The translations under genes were made by a program, and so were the position numbers. The notes beneath the pieces are model-generated. The model had not been told where the DNA came from. It worked only from the letters and a program-made list of their open reading frames with translations, and did no database searches. This document shows, piece by piece, positions 26,830-36,009 of a stretch of DNA of 64,000 bases; the first letter of the stretch is position 1; the number at the start of each line of letters is the position of its first letter. Location: positions 62,001-126,000 of the forward strand of contig CAZFRM010000005.1 of NCBI GenBank assembly GCA_964521255.1, written 5' to 3'. The stretch is from ZC4RG29 sp964521255 (lineage in GTDB: Bacteria; Bacteroidota; Bacteroidia; Cytophagales; Cyclobacteriaceae).

Positions 26830-27861
26830 TCACTTGCCAAACGATTCAACTTTGTAATCGAGGTTTGTTCCGAAGACAGGAAAACTTATTTTCAGCAAGG
26901 CATAAAATGTACGGCCTTCAATGCCTGGGCGATAACCGATTTCGCCTCCGTATGCCCAACTTAACATGCGATTAAACTTTCCCTCTATACCGGCTCTTAC
27001 ACCAATCTTTTTCAAATTGATTGCACCAACATCGTAAGGTGTGCCGATGTAAACGACGTTATCGATTTCAAGAGAAGGAGCAAATAATATGTCAGCGTAA
27101 GCGGTAAGAATCAAATCATCAATTCCTTCCTCGTATTTATCAAAGTTCACGGCAACATTTTTAATCCACGTTATCGATCCGCCTACGTACCCTCCTAAGG
27201 ATGAAATGTTACTGAATACATCGAGCGTTTGTTCCCGTGTTCCATCATTGAATGTTGAAGGTAACGCATTTCCTTCCGCATCTTTCAAATCCTCATTTGT
27301 TAAACCTTGCTTATTGAGAGCATTGCTTAAGTCGGTAGAGCTATCCCAAAAAATTCCACCAAGACGGGCGCCATAGATCTTCCTGACCTTACAAGGTATT
27401 TCAGCATTAAGCGGAACACGTGCAGACCACTTGTTGCCCTTATAACTCTTTTTATAAAGGAACATTTTTGTCTTGCTGCTTTGCTCGAAATCTTTGATAT
27501 GATAGGTACCTCCAATCTCAAAATAGTTAAACACTTCTGCGCGATTATCAACATCACTGTTCTTCTCAGCAAGATCACGCGCATAGTCATAGAATTTCTG
27601 ACTATACGTTTTTCTGAATTGTGCTTTGAAGTCAGCTTTATTGTTAAGATAGTAAGAAGCTTCTAAGCCAAAACCTGCGTTTATGTTAGTCGCGAAGATC
27701 TCTCCATAAAAAGGTATGAGGTGAACGAAAAGCTTATTCACCGAATAAGGCTCGTCATAGATTTCTTCGTAGGTAACTGCTGTTTTATCCTTTCTTTCAC
27801 CTTGAGCAAAAAGATTTACTGCGATAAAAAATGCAGCCAGCGTTAAAAAATAAGTTCTCAT
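26830..27861 (-). CDS. Predicted outer-membrane beta-barrel protein, unknown function
   Basis: A 343-residue exported protein with a signal peptide ending VNLFAQ. The mature sequence alternates polar and hydrophobic residues in short strands with aromatic girdles (GFGLEASYYL, YGARLGGIFW, GGYVGGSITWI, YGGEIGYRPG) and ends in a strand leading to SFGK, all consistent with a small outer-membrane barrel. I cannot link it to a named family. It lies alone between hemL and the palindrome, with the start defined by the signal peptide. Confidence 0.75.
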   Translation of the reverse strand: MRTYFLTLAAFFIAVNLFAQGERKDKTAVTYEEIYDEPYSVNKLFVHLIPFYGEIFATNINAGFGLEASYYLNNKADFKAQFRKTYSQKFYDYARDLAEKNSDVDNRAEVFNYFEIGGTYHIKDFEQSSKTKMFLYKKSYKGNKWSARVPLNAEIPCKVRKIYGARLGGIFWDSSTDLSNALNKQGLTNEDLKDAEGNALPSTFNDGTREQTLDVFSNISSLGGYVGGSITWIKNVAVNFDKYEEGIDDLILTAYADILFAPSLEIDNVVYIGTPYDVGAINLKKIGVRAGIEGKFNRMLSWAYGGEIGYRPGIEGRTFYALLKISFPVFGTNLDYKVESFGK

Positions 27862-28047
27862 GAACGTGTTGGCTAATTAGGAATCAGTAAAAATAATAAA
27901 TATCTGGTAAATAAATGCCATACCTAATGCCCTCGTAACCAATCCGATGTAATACTTTCTTAGAAAAACGACTTAAATGGCACGCTTTCGTTAATTAATC
28001 TTCGTTTCTGCGCTCTTTGGCGGGACTTTAACCGGCAGCGCATTGCA

Positions 28048-29334
28048 TTATAATTGATCAAGATATGCCTGGTGCGACTGTAATATCCTCTCAATAATTT
28101 CATCTGTAATGGCTGAAGAAATGAACATGGCTTCAAATTGTGAGGGCGCAAGGTAAATACCCTCTCTTAACATGTGCTGAAAATAAGAGGCAAACTGAAC
28201 GGTATCGGATGCTTTCGCTGAATCAAAATCAATTACCGGCTTGTCGGTAAAGAACATTGTAAACATCGATCCGACCTGGTTAATAATGAAGTTAAGCCCG
28301 GCTTTTGAATTAAGCGCTTTCAACCCGTCAACCAGTGTCACGGTAGTTTCATTCAATTGCTTATAAACAGAAGGATTTTGCTTTAGATATTTTACCATAG
28401 CAAAACCGGCAGCCATAGCCAATGGGTTTCCCGACAATGTTCCTGCCTGGTAAACCGGACCTGCAGGAGATACACAATCCATTATTTCTTTCTTACCTCC
28501 ATAAGCACCAACGGGTAATCCTCCACCGATAATTTTCCCCAGCGTTGTCATGTCTGGTCTTACTCCATACAACTCTTGTGCGCCTCCCGGAGCCAACCTG
28601 AATCCTGTCATTACTTCATCGAAGATCAGGATGATATTGTGTTTGTCACAAAGTAAACGCAAGCCCTGCAAGTAACCCGGTGATGGTGGTACACAACCCA
28701 TGTTCCCTGCTACAGGTTCTAAAATTATGGCCGCTATTTCTTTTTCGTTTTCTGAAATTAATTTTTCAACTGACTTCAGATCATTAAAAGGAGCAATCAA
28801 TGTATCCTTTGCCGTTCCTTTTGTCACCCCCGGGCTATCCGGTGTTCCAAATGTTAATGCTCCACTTCCGGCAGCAATGAGAAAAGAATCGCCATGGCCA
28901 TGATAGCATCCTTCCATCTTAATGATCTTATCACGACCGGTAAATCCTCGGGCAACCCGGATCGCTGACATTGTTGCTTCTGTTCCTGAATTCACCATGC
29001 GAATTTTTTCGACTGAGGGAACCATAGAACAAATCAAGCTTGCCATTTCAACTTCCCGTGCTGTTGGTGCACCAAATGAAGGTGAAGAGCTTAAAGCTTC
29101 ACGAACTGCTTCTTCTACCAATGGATGAGCATGACCTAAAATCATGGGCCCCCATGAGTTGATCAGGTCAATATATTTGTTTCCATCTTCATCAAAGAGA
29201 TAAGCGCCTTGCGCATTTCGCATGAATACAGGATCACCACCTACTGCTTTAAAGGCACGAACAGGCGAGTTGACGCCACCCGGAATAAAATTTTTTGCTT
29301 TATCAAACAGGGACTTGCTCGAAGAAAAATTCAT
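28048..29334 (-). CDS. hemL: Glutamate-1-semialdehyde 2,1-aminomutase
   Basis: A 428-residue PLP enzyme that turns glutamate-1-semialdehyde into 5-aminolevulinate in the C5 heme pathway. It has MVNSGTEATMSAIRVARG, EPVAGNMGCVPP, LIFDEVMTGFR, and the PLP lysine in TTLGKIIGGGLPVGAYGG. Length matches the family. The gene starts 3 bp after the stop of the TPR/binding-protein gene, so they are translated from one mRNA. hemC at the left edge belongs to the same pathway but is far away and on the opposite strand. Confidence 0.96.
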   Translation of the reverse strand: MNFSSSKSLFDKAKNFIPGGVNSPVRAFKAVGGDPVFMRNAQGAYLFDEDGNKYIDLINSWGPMILGHAHPLVEEAVREALSSSPSFGAPTAREVEMASLICSMVPSVEKIRMVNSGTEATMSAIRVARGFTGRDKIIKMEGCYHGHGDSFLIAAGSGALTFGTPDSPGVTKGTAKDTLIAPFNDLKSVEKLISENEKEIAAIILEPVAGNMGCVPPSPGYLQGLRLLCDKHNIILIFDEVMTGFRLAPGGAQELYGVRPDMTTLGKIIGGGLPVGAYGGKKEIMDCVSPAGPVYQAGTLSGNPLAMAAGFAMVKYLKQNPSVYKQLNETTVTLVDGLKALNSKAGLNFIINQVGSMFTMFFTDKPVIDFDSAKASDTVQFASYFQHMLREGIYLAPSQFEAMFISSAITDEIIERILQSHQAYLDQL

Positions 29335-29337
29335 CAG

Positions 29338-31059
29338 CTACTTATTTTTTATCACCACTAACTCACCTTTGTCGAACTTGACAAATGGTACCTGCTGATT
29401 GTCGTGACTAAATTGATAATTATACCCCTCGGATAAATAACCAGGAAATAACTTTCCATCGGCAAATTCAGATTGAAAATAGACGCCATGCTTCTTGAGC
29501 ATATTTCCGGTGAACAGCATCAGCTCATAGCCCATTTTAGCATAGCCTGACGGAGCTTGCCCATGTACCTTGATATATTTTTTTGTGAATGCTTTATAGA
29601 ATCGGTTAGAAGGTGATGTATAGTTTGGCGCTGCGAACACAACGCCAAGGGATTGATATTTTTCAAGATCAATTGCTGTTTGATCAAGCCAGTTTTCCAT
29701 ACCCACCACTACAATTGAATCACGTCGTGTTTCAACGCTACTGATTACTTTGGTATAAACAAGTGCGTCATCCGATGCCACGTATATACTACCAATACTA
29801 TCCTTCGCCAATGTAAATTGAATGGGCACTTTCCATTCATCAAATTCAGTTGGCGTGGCAAGAAGCGAAATGATATTGCCAGTCTCATCCTTTGTTAGTC
29901 GTTTGGATAATACCACTTTCATTCCTTTTTCATTTGCTTTTTGTACAAACGATGCTGCCTGCAAAGAATCTCTTTTCGATGTTCCATAAAACACTATGCA
30001 TGTTTTAGAACGCTTTACATAATCAGCTAAAAACTCTGCGGATTTTCTTCCAAGGGTTTCGTAGGATGGCTGAAGCAAAAATCCAAACTCATTTGATCCC
30101 ACCATTTCCATGTTATTAGTAAATGGTTGAAATATGTTAATCCTGTTTTTCATAGAAAACTCCTGAATGAGATTGTTTTCATCCGGGAAAAAAGGACCTA
30201 TCATTAAGTCTGTATTTCTAAGCTCCTCTGTTTCCAACACCCGCTTGATGGAAGAATTTTTTCGTTCCGTATCGTAGGCACGCAAACTTATTTTCACTCC
30301 CATTTTATTCAGGGTATCCGCTGCAAGTTTCATTCCCTCATAAAGATCAAGGATGAGTTGATTCCGTTTTCTGCCAGGGGTTGGCTCAAGTGTATTGACC
30401 ATGAAGGGGAACAACAACGAAACGCTGTATGTATCTTTGAAGTAGCTTGCGGGAACATCATCCACAAATTCCTTACGATCAAATCCAAACCGTTTTATAA
30501 GCGCTTCCAACTGAATTCTGTTCTGAGCATCTTTCTGGTTTTTTGAAAGCACACGCGCCAGGGAATGAGCCACTACTTTATCATCAGGATACTCTTCCAG
30601 CATCATGCGCAACGTTTCGGCATCGTCTATTCCTGATATGTACTGCTGCTTTACTCCATTGATATCCTTTTGAACGGTTGGATTTTTTACACTCTTCCAC
30701 GAATTAAGACCTTGAAAGTATTCGCGGTTATCCATATAAACTTTACCCAACCAGTAATTGACATCATCGGTTTTGTCCCATGAAGGATAAAGTTTTTTTA
30801 TTTGGTTAAGCATATCCCTAGCGACAGACAGGTAGCCTTGACGGTAGGCTGATATTGAATAATAAAACGAAGCGTACTCTGAAAACGGATTCTTACTATC
30901 GTAAGGAATGGCCTGCTTAAAAGATTCCATTGCAAGATTATACTTTCCTTCGCGAAAGAAATTTTTTCCGTTAAAGTATTGCTGCCTGAAATCCGTCTGC
31001 GCCAAAGCAGTTTGTAAACCAAGCAAAAAAACAAAGATTGAAAATGATGTTTTAATCAT
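29338..31059 (-). CDS. TPR protein with periplasmic-binding (PBP1-type) domain
   Basis: A 573-residue exported protein. After a signal peptide (ending TALAQ) come TPR-like repeats (about 25-200; EGKYNLAMESFKQAI, ARDMLNQIKKLYP), then a type I periplasmic-binding fold (about 210-570; LLFPFMVNT, LMIGPFFPDENN, FQPFTNNMEMVGS, AKMGYELMLF). The arrangement recalls LpoA-like proteins and other ABC-type binding proteins with no cognate transporter. No permease is nearby. A part in the cell envelope, rather than uptake, is plausible. It is directly coupled to hemL. Confidence 0.82.
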   Translation of the reverse strand: MIKTSFSIFVFLLGLQTALAQTDFRQQYFNGKNFFREGKYNLAMESFKQAIPYDSKNPFSEYASFYYSISAYRQGYLSVARDMLNQIKKLYPSWDKTDDVNYWLGKVYMDNREYFQGLNSWKSVKNPTVQKDINGVKQQYISGIDDAETLRMMLEEYPDDKVVAHSLARVLSKNQKDAQNRIQLEALIKRFGFDRKEFVDDVPASYFKDTYSVSLLFPFMVNTLEPTPGRKRNQLILDLYEGMKLAADTLNKMGVKISLRAYDTERKNSSIKRVLETEELRNTDLMIGPFFPDENNLIQEFSMKNRINIFQPFTNNMEMVGSNEFGFLLQPSYETLGRKSAEFLADYVKRSKTCIVFYGTSKRDSLQAASFVQKANEKGMKVVLSKRLTKDETGNIISLLATPTEFDEWKVPIQFTLAKDSIGSIYVASDDALVYTKVISSVETRRDSIVVVGMENWLDQTAIDLEKYQSLGVVFAAPNYTSPSNRFYKAFTKKYIKVHGQAPSGYAKMGYELMLFTGNMLKKHGVYFQSEFADGKLFPGYLSEGYNYQFSHDNQQVPFVKFDKGELVVIKNK

Positions 31060-31087
31060 ACTGGCTTCTTAAAAAGTCTAAAGTTTA

Positions 31088-31189
31088 AGGTTTAAAGTTT
31101 TAAAGTCTAAAGTTTTCCCGAAATTCTAAATGGTCGATCTGTCAATGAACCTAACCAACTTTAAACTTTAGACTTTGAACTTTAAACCT
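31088..31189. repeat. Inverted repeat of AAAGTTTAAAG type after guaA
   Basis: Arms of about 27 bases at 31088-31115 and 31163-31189 are near-perfect reverse complements (one small indel), built of TTTAAAGTCTAAAG units. It starts 6 bp beyond the guaA stop, so it may form a terminator for guaA. Confidence 0.7.
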
Positions 31190-31194
31190 CCTAT

Positions 31195-32724
31195 CTACTC
31201 CCATTCAATAGTGGCCGGTGGCTTTGAGCTAATATCATATACCACTCGGTTCACGCCTTTTACTTTATTAATAATGTCGCTGGAAACTTCCGCGAGAAAT
31301 TCATAAGGAAGATGCGCCCAATCAGCCGTCATCCCATCCGTACTGGTAACGGCACGCAAGTTTACCACGCGTTCATAGGTGCGTTCATCACCCATCACAC
31401 CAACAGACTGAATGGGTAACAACATCGCTCCCGCTTGCCATACCTTATCGTATAGACCATGCTGTCGCAAACCATTTATAAAAATACTATCGACCTCCTG
31501 AAGTATTGACACTTTATCTGCGGTTATATCACCTAAAATACGAATGCCAAGTCCCGGGCCCGGAAAAGGATGTCTGCCTAAAATTGATGGATCGATGCCA
31601 AGTGCTTTTCCAATAATTCTAACCTCATCTTTAAATAGTGAGTTCAAGGGTTCAACTACTTTTAACTTCATCTTTTCCGGAAGTCCACCTACATTATGAT
31701 GTGACTTGATCGTTACCGAAGGACCTTTCACAGAAACTGATTCGATCACGTCGGGGTAGATTGTTCCTTGTCCTAACCACTTTACATCCTGGATGCGGTG
31801 TGACTCCTCATCGAACACATCTATAAAAGTTTTTCCAATCGCTTTTCGTTTCGCTTCCGGGTCCGTCAAACCCGTTAGTGCATTATAAAATTTATCTTTT
31901 GCATCAACGCCTTTGATGTTCAGTCCCATGTCTTTGTAAGAATGCAGCACCTGCTCAAACTCATCTTTCCTAAGCAAGCCATTATCTACAAAAATGCAAT
32001 GAAGCTGTTTGCCAATCGCTCTGTCAACTAAAGTAGCTGCCACTGTTGAATCAACCCCACCCGAAAGCGCCATGACAACTTTATCATTACCCAGTTTCTT
32101 TTTTAAGTCTGAGATAGACGTTTCAATAAATTGTTCCGGCGTCCAATCTTGTGAACAACCACAAATATGTACAACAAAATTGCGCAAAAGATTTTTACCT
32201 TCAGTGGTATGTGTTACTTCAGGGTGGAATTGAATACCATATACATCGGTCCCATCAACTTTATACGCTGCTATCTTAACCGATGAAGTACTTGCAATAA
32301 TTTTGAAGTTATCAGGAACTGCAGCAATAGTATCTGCATGAGACATCCACACTTGTGTATCGAGCGATATCTCCTTTAACAATTCATCATGATGATCAAC
32401 CGTAGTAAGTTTCGCTCTTCCATATTCCCTGTTTTTGGAAGGCGTTACATTTCCACCATTCTTTTGAGCGATTAGTTGGGCCCCGTAGCAAACCCCTAAC
32501 ACGGGGACTTTGGCCGCTAGCTTATCAACATCAACATCGGGAAAACCCTGGTCACGGACAGAACATGGACTTCCGGAAAGAATAACTCCCTTAACACCGG
32601 GTGTTAGTTCCGGGATTTTGTTAAACGGATGAATTTCGCAATAAACATTTAGCTCCCTGACTCTTCGTGCAATTAACTGGGTATACTGGGAACCGAAATC
32701 AAGAATAAGTATCTGCTCTGGCAT
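31195..32724 (-). CDS. guaA: GMP synthase (glutamine-hydrolysing)
   Basis: A 509-residue enzyme converting XMP to GMP. The N-terminal class I amidotransferase domain has the nucleophile in GVCYGAQLIA and the His/Glu pair in QFHPEVTHT. The ATP-pyrophosphatase domain carries the P-loop MALSGGVDSTVAA, and the C-terminal dimerisation domain has HPFPGPGLGIRILG and ends KPPATIEWE. The ATG at 32724 is certain. A TAnnTTTG element lies only 6-13 bp upstream of it, which would give a very short or absent leader. Confidence 0.97.
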   Translation of the reverse strand: MPEQILILDFGSQYTQLIARRVRELNVYCEIHPFNKIPELTPGVKGVILSGSPCSVRDQGFPDVDVDKLAAKVPVLGVCYGAQLIAQKNGGNVTPSKNREYGRAKLTTVDHHDELLKEISLDTQVWMSHADTIAAVPDNFKIIASTSSVKIAAYKVDGTDVYGIQFHPEVTHTTEGKNLLRNFVVHICGCSQDWTPEQFIETSISDLKKKLGNDKVVMALSGGVDSTVAATLVDRAIGKQLHCIFVDNGLLRKDEFEQVLHSYKDMGLNIKGVDAKDKFYNALTGLTDPEAKRKAIGKTFIDVFDEESHRIQDVKWLGQGTIYPDVIESVSVKGPSVTIKSHHNVGGLPEKMKLKVVEPLNSLFKDEVRIIGKALGIDPSILGRHPFPGPGLGIRILGDITADKVSILQEVDSIFINGLRQHGLYDKVWQAGAMLLPIQSVGVMGDERTYERVVNLRAVTSTDGMTADWAHLPYEFLAEVSSDIINKVKGVNRVVYDISSKPPATIEWE

Positions 32725-32729
32725 GGGTG

Positions 32730-32737
32730 CAAAGATA
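32730..32737 (-). promoter_or_regulatory. Possible -7 element of the guaA promoter
   Basis: In minus-strand sense, TATCTTTG matches TAnnTTTG. Transcription would start almost at the guaA ATG, giving a leaderless or near-leaderless mRNA. No -33 TTG is at the expected spacing, so confidence is limited. Confidence 0.4.
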
Positions 32738-32802
32738 ACAGATGACTATTCTTACCGATGGGTAAGCGAAAAAAAATGGTTTAATATCTTCTGGCTTTTG
32801 TT

Positions 32803-32874
32803 TCCCGCTGATCGCGCAGATATACGCAGAATTCAATTAATGACTATCTGCGCATATCCGCGAAATCTGCGGGA
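32803..32874. repeat. Imperfect inverted repeat of CTGCGCAGAT type
   Basis: About 28 bases at 32803-32830 pair with 32847-32874, with six mismatches. It abuts the stop codon of the minus-strand gene at 32875. Sequences of this ATCTGCG type recur in Bacteroidota intergenic regions. It may terminate transcription. Confidence 0.65.
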
Positions 32875-33477
32875 CTAATAAGACATAAAGACTATGCCTA
32901 CATTAAAACCGTAGTGATTGAAATTAGACAGGTCAAAATAATCACTCCTGGCAGTTGTGTAATCATAATGGGCTGATACGGTAGCGCCCACTTTGCCGCT
33001 GAATGCAAATAAAACTCCCACCTCGGGTCGGCCAAGAAAACCCCAAGAGCTGTCATCCTCTGTGTAAATATTGTAGTACATCGCATACCGATTAAATGCC
33101 GCCCCGACACCAAGGCCTACATAAGGAAGTATTTTGGAATTACCTACCGGTAAAAAATACTGGCCATTTAAAGTAATGCCGTAAGAATAGATATACTTAA
33201 AATAATCCGTAGTGATTGCTCCATCCCCGGATACAAAAGTAGTTGGTGGTTCATACTGATCGTAAACCGACTGTGAAAAATCAAGTCCTACTAAAAATCT
33301 TTGGCTGATAAATTTGCGATAGCCAAGCTTATAACCTCTGGCACTTGGATCTCCAACCCAGTTTGTATTCGTTAATGGAATGTTGTAATCCCACGAAACA
33401 TAAAAGTAACGATCAAAATCCTGCGCTAAAGCGACGTGAGCAACAAGAATGAAAAGACATGAATATAAGAAGCGCAT
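32875..33477 (-). CDS. Small outer-membrane beta-barrel protein
   Basis: A 200-residue exported protein with a signal peptide (HVALAQ). The mature part follows the eight-strand OmpA-like barrel pattern: alternating hydrophobic/aromatic strands (RFLVGLDFSQS, YGITLNGQYFL, LPYVGLGVGAAFN, GATVSAHYDYT) and a final strand GFNVGIVFMSY ending in an aromatic residue. Function is unknown. It starts 3 bp after the lipoprotein gene upstream, so the two are cotranscribed. Confidence 0.8.
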   Translation of the reverse strand: MRFLYSCLFILVAHVALAQDFDRYFYVSWDYNIPLTNTNWVGDPSARGYKLGYRKFISQRFLVGLDFSQSVYDQYEPPTTFVSGDGAITTDYFKYIYSYGITLNGQYFLPVGNSKILPYVGLGVGAAFNRYAMYYNIYTEDDSSWGFLGRPEVGVLFAFSGKVGATVSAHYDYTTARSDYFDLSNFNHYGFNVGIVFMSY

Positions 33478-33480
33478 AAA

Positions 33481-34137
33481 CTATTCCGTTATTAAATAAG
33501 GTGATTGAGTGAATGCCTGATCAATGGCATTCAATGACTGCTGATTTCTGTTTATCGAACTAAACACATCGCCCATGTAGGCATTCCAAACCACTCTTAC
33601 CTGATTTTGTTGAGTGACATTTACCAGATCTATAATCTCCACTACAAGCACTCCGGTGTTATACGCATACGTATCAACATAAGGATATCCATAATAGCCG
33701 CCGTAATATCCACCATAGTAGTTATAGTATCCGGGAGAATAATATCCTGGATAATAATTTACCTGCTGAAACAAATTAAGATTCTTAACGATGTAAATAT
33801 TGACAGCGAGATCAGGATTTTGATCAACATCGACTTGCTGGTAGCCACGATCTATCATATTTGTACGAACCTGCCCGATAACAGGACGCGCATAGTTTGG
33901 CCCTACAATGATCGTGTCATCTCCATACGTATTTGACACCAATCCTATTGTGTCCGTTCGTAATGTAAAAGTTGTGAACGAACCGAAACTAGCATCCGGC
34001 TCATAATTGGTTGACACTACAAATTCATCGAAAAGTTTAAGCTCATCAGGTGTCGGCTCACAACTGAATAAACCGCCCATTAAGAATAGAGCGACAACAA
34101 TAAATCCTTTCATTGATTTCTTCGGAAAATGTTTCAT
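33481..34137 (-). CDS. DUF4136-like lipoprotein with a Tyr/Gly-rich segment
   Basis: About 218 residues from the ATG at 34137 (MKHFPKKSMKGF); 34113 is an alternative ATG. The lipoprotein signal ends GGLFSC. The body has the DUF4136 pattern: an N-terminal YEPDASFGSFTTFTL and a later NPDLAVNIYIV, then VRVVWNAYMGDV. In the middle lies an unusual 30-residue segment made largely of Tyr, Gly and Pro (NYYPGYYSPGYY and onward), probably flexible and surface-exposed. It is cotranscribed with the small barrel protein. Biochemical function is unknown. Confidence 0.82.
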   Translation of the reverse strand: MKHFPKKSMKGFIVVALFLMGGLFSCEPTPDELKLFDEFVVSTNYEPDASFGSFTTFTLRTDTIGLVSNTYGDDTIIVGPNYARPVIGQVRTNMIDRGYQQVDVDQNPDLAVNIYIVKNLNLFQQVNYYPGYYSPGYYNYYGGYYGGYYGYPYVDTYAYNTGVLVVEIIDLVNVTQQNQVRVVWNAYMGDVFSSINRNQQSLNAIDQAFTQSPYLITE

Positions 34138-34265
34138 GTGAGAATTAATCATTACTCATTAAACGAAATGAAATAAATAAAAATTGCAGAGGGTGATTTT
34201 ATTGTATTAGACCCGACTCGAATGGAAAAGGTTTGAACTGATTTTAAAAAGATCAGTTTACATTC

Positions 34266-35171
34266 TTAAAGAACAATTCCCAATCCAAAGAGTAATACAA
34301 AAAGCAAAGTAGAAATCGCCATTTGCTTAAGGTAGGGATCAAGCGCAGAAGAAGGCCTGGATTGTATCGCTATTCCATTTTTAATGAACAAAGGGATAGT
34401 GAGTAAAAAAATCAACTGCGAAGCTGACCTGAAATTTAAAATTGTGTAAATGATTGAAGAAGCAATTCCTGCGAACAAGAGAAACCAGTGATACCATATG
34501 GCTTTTTCTCTGCCTATTCTCACGGGAATTGAAAATTTTCCAGCCTCACGATCAGAATCAATATCGCGTATGTTATTAATGTTTAAAACCGCAATAGAAA
34601 AAAATCCACAACTCAATGCCGGCAACATTTCAAACCATGAAAAAGATTTTGTGAAAAGATAATAGGATCCTAAAACGCCAACCAATCCAAAAAAGATCAA
34701 CACCGATAAGTCACCCAAACCCATATAACCATAAGGTTTTCTTCCTACTGTATAACCTATGGCTGCAAGAATGCTAAGCACGCCAAGTCCGAAAAAGAAA
34801 AGTATTGCGTTCCAATTTAATCCAAAGGCCACATACAAAAGTGAAAGCCCGCTAATGAGGCAAAGCAGAATAAAAACAATAACGGCTCGCCGCATTTGCG
34901 CTGAAGAAATCAATCCTGATTGAACGGCACGTGATGGGCCTTTACGCTGATCACTATCAGCGCCATGAATCGAGTCACCATAATCATTTGCCAGGTTGGA
35001 AGTGATCTGAAGGAAAATGGTTGTTGCAATGCACAGCAGGAAAATATCAATCCGAAATGCATCATTCGCCGCGGCAAGAAATCCGCCCATGCCAATACTG
35101 GAAAGTGCTAATGGTAATGTGCGAAGCCGAAAGGCTTGAAGCCAGGATTTTAAATTTGAAGTTTGTGACAT
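34266..35171 (-). CDS. menA: 1,4-dihydroxy-2-naphthoate polyprenyltransferase
   Basis: A 301-residue integral membrane prenyltransferase that attaches the isoprenoid tail in menaquinone synthesis. It has about eight or nine helices and the two aspartate-rich motifs of the UbiA family, NLANDYGDSIHGADSD and NINNIRDIDSDREAG. The first motif's context and the RKGPSRAVQSG stretch fit MenA rather than UbiA. The product matches the menaquinone-linked complex II in this window. It lies 88 bp after the LytTR regulator on the same strand. Confidence 0.92.
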   Translation of the reverse strand: MSQTSNLKSWLQAFRLRTLPLALSSIGMGGFLAAANDAFRIDIFLLCIATTIFLQITSNLANDYGDSIHGADSDQRKGPSRAVQSGLISSAQMRRAVIVFILLCLISGLSLLYVAFGLNWNAILFFFGLGVLSILAAIGYTVGRKPYGYMGLGDLSVLIFFGLVGVLGSYYLFTKSFSWFEMLPALSCGFFSIAVLNINNIRDIDSDREAGKFSIPVRIGREKAIWYHWFLLFAGIASSIIYTILNFRSASQLIFLLTIPLFIKNGIAIQSRPSSALDPYLKQMAISTLLFVLLFGLGIVL

Positions 35172-35259
35172 TAAGGCCGTAAAATAATAATGCGAATATA
35201 ATGAATAAAATTATTCACTTTTGCTGCTCTTCCCAAGGACCGATTATCACCGGCTTTTA

Positions 35260-36009
35260 TTAAAGTCCCAATATCTCTTTTAGTTTGCTATAGCCCGTCT
35301 TGCTTACCGGAATTTGCTTTCCATCGCGAAGAATAGCCAGATGAGTTTCTTTTTGATACGGATCAATGCGTGTGATCTGATTCACATGAACGATGAATGA
35401 GCGATGCACACGTACAAAAAATTTAGGGTCCAATGTCTTTTCATAAAACTGCATTGTGCGATTTTTGAGATATGATCCCTCACTTGTAATAATTTTTACA
35501 TAGTCATCATCAGCTTCCAGGAAATGAATATCGTGCAGCGGAATAATTTTTACTTTGTTACCGGTTTTCACAACAACACGCTCTGCCTGATTAGGTGATG
35601 CGGCAACAGATTCAAGTAATGTCTCCGTGTCTTCTTTCGAACCTACGTTTGCTGTTGATTTTTTCTCTAAAAATTTATCTACTGCTTTTCGAAAACGATC
35701 TGCAGAAAAAGGTTTTAGTAAATAATCCACAGCATTGGTTTCGAACGCGCGAATTGCATATTCATCAAATGCTGTCGTGAAAATAACCGAGGGTACCTTC
35801 TCTAATAATTCCAACATTTCAAATCCATTGATCTTCGGCATTTGAATATCAAGAAAAATCAGATCCGGTTGATGCTGTATAATACTCTTAACACCTTCAA
35901 AGCCATCGTTACATTCTGCAACGACTTCTATATTTTTATACGAAGTCAGATAAGATTTAATGATCTCCCTGCTTAATGGTTCATCATCTATGAGAATTGT
36001 TTTGATCAT
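35260..36009 (-). CDS. LytTR-family response regulator
   Basis: A 249-residue regulator. The receiver domain (1-120) has the acidic pair IDDEP, the phosphoacceptor in LIFLDIQMP, and the conserved YLLKPF. The C-terminal LytTR DNA-binding domain (about 145-245) has IHFLEADDDYVKI, FVRVHRSFIVHV and the GKQIPVSKTGY turn. Its start overlaps the kinase gene by four bases (ATGA), so they are translationally coupled and form a two-component pair. The DUF4288 and LiaF-like genes upstream suggest envelope signals; the target genes are unknown. Confidence 0.93.
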   Translation of the reverse strand: MIKTILIDDEPLSREIIKSYLTSYKNIEVVAECNDGFEGVKSIIQHQPDLIFLDIQMPKINGFEMLELLEKVPSVIFTTAFDEYAIRAFETNAVDYLLKPFSADRFRKAVDKFLEKKSTANVGSKEDTETLLESVAASPNQAERVVVKTGNKVKIIPLHDIHFLEADDDYVKIITSEGSYLKNRTMQFYEKTLDPKFFVRVHRSFIVHVNQITRIDPYQKETHLAILRDGKQIPVSKTGYSKLKEILGL

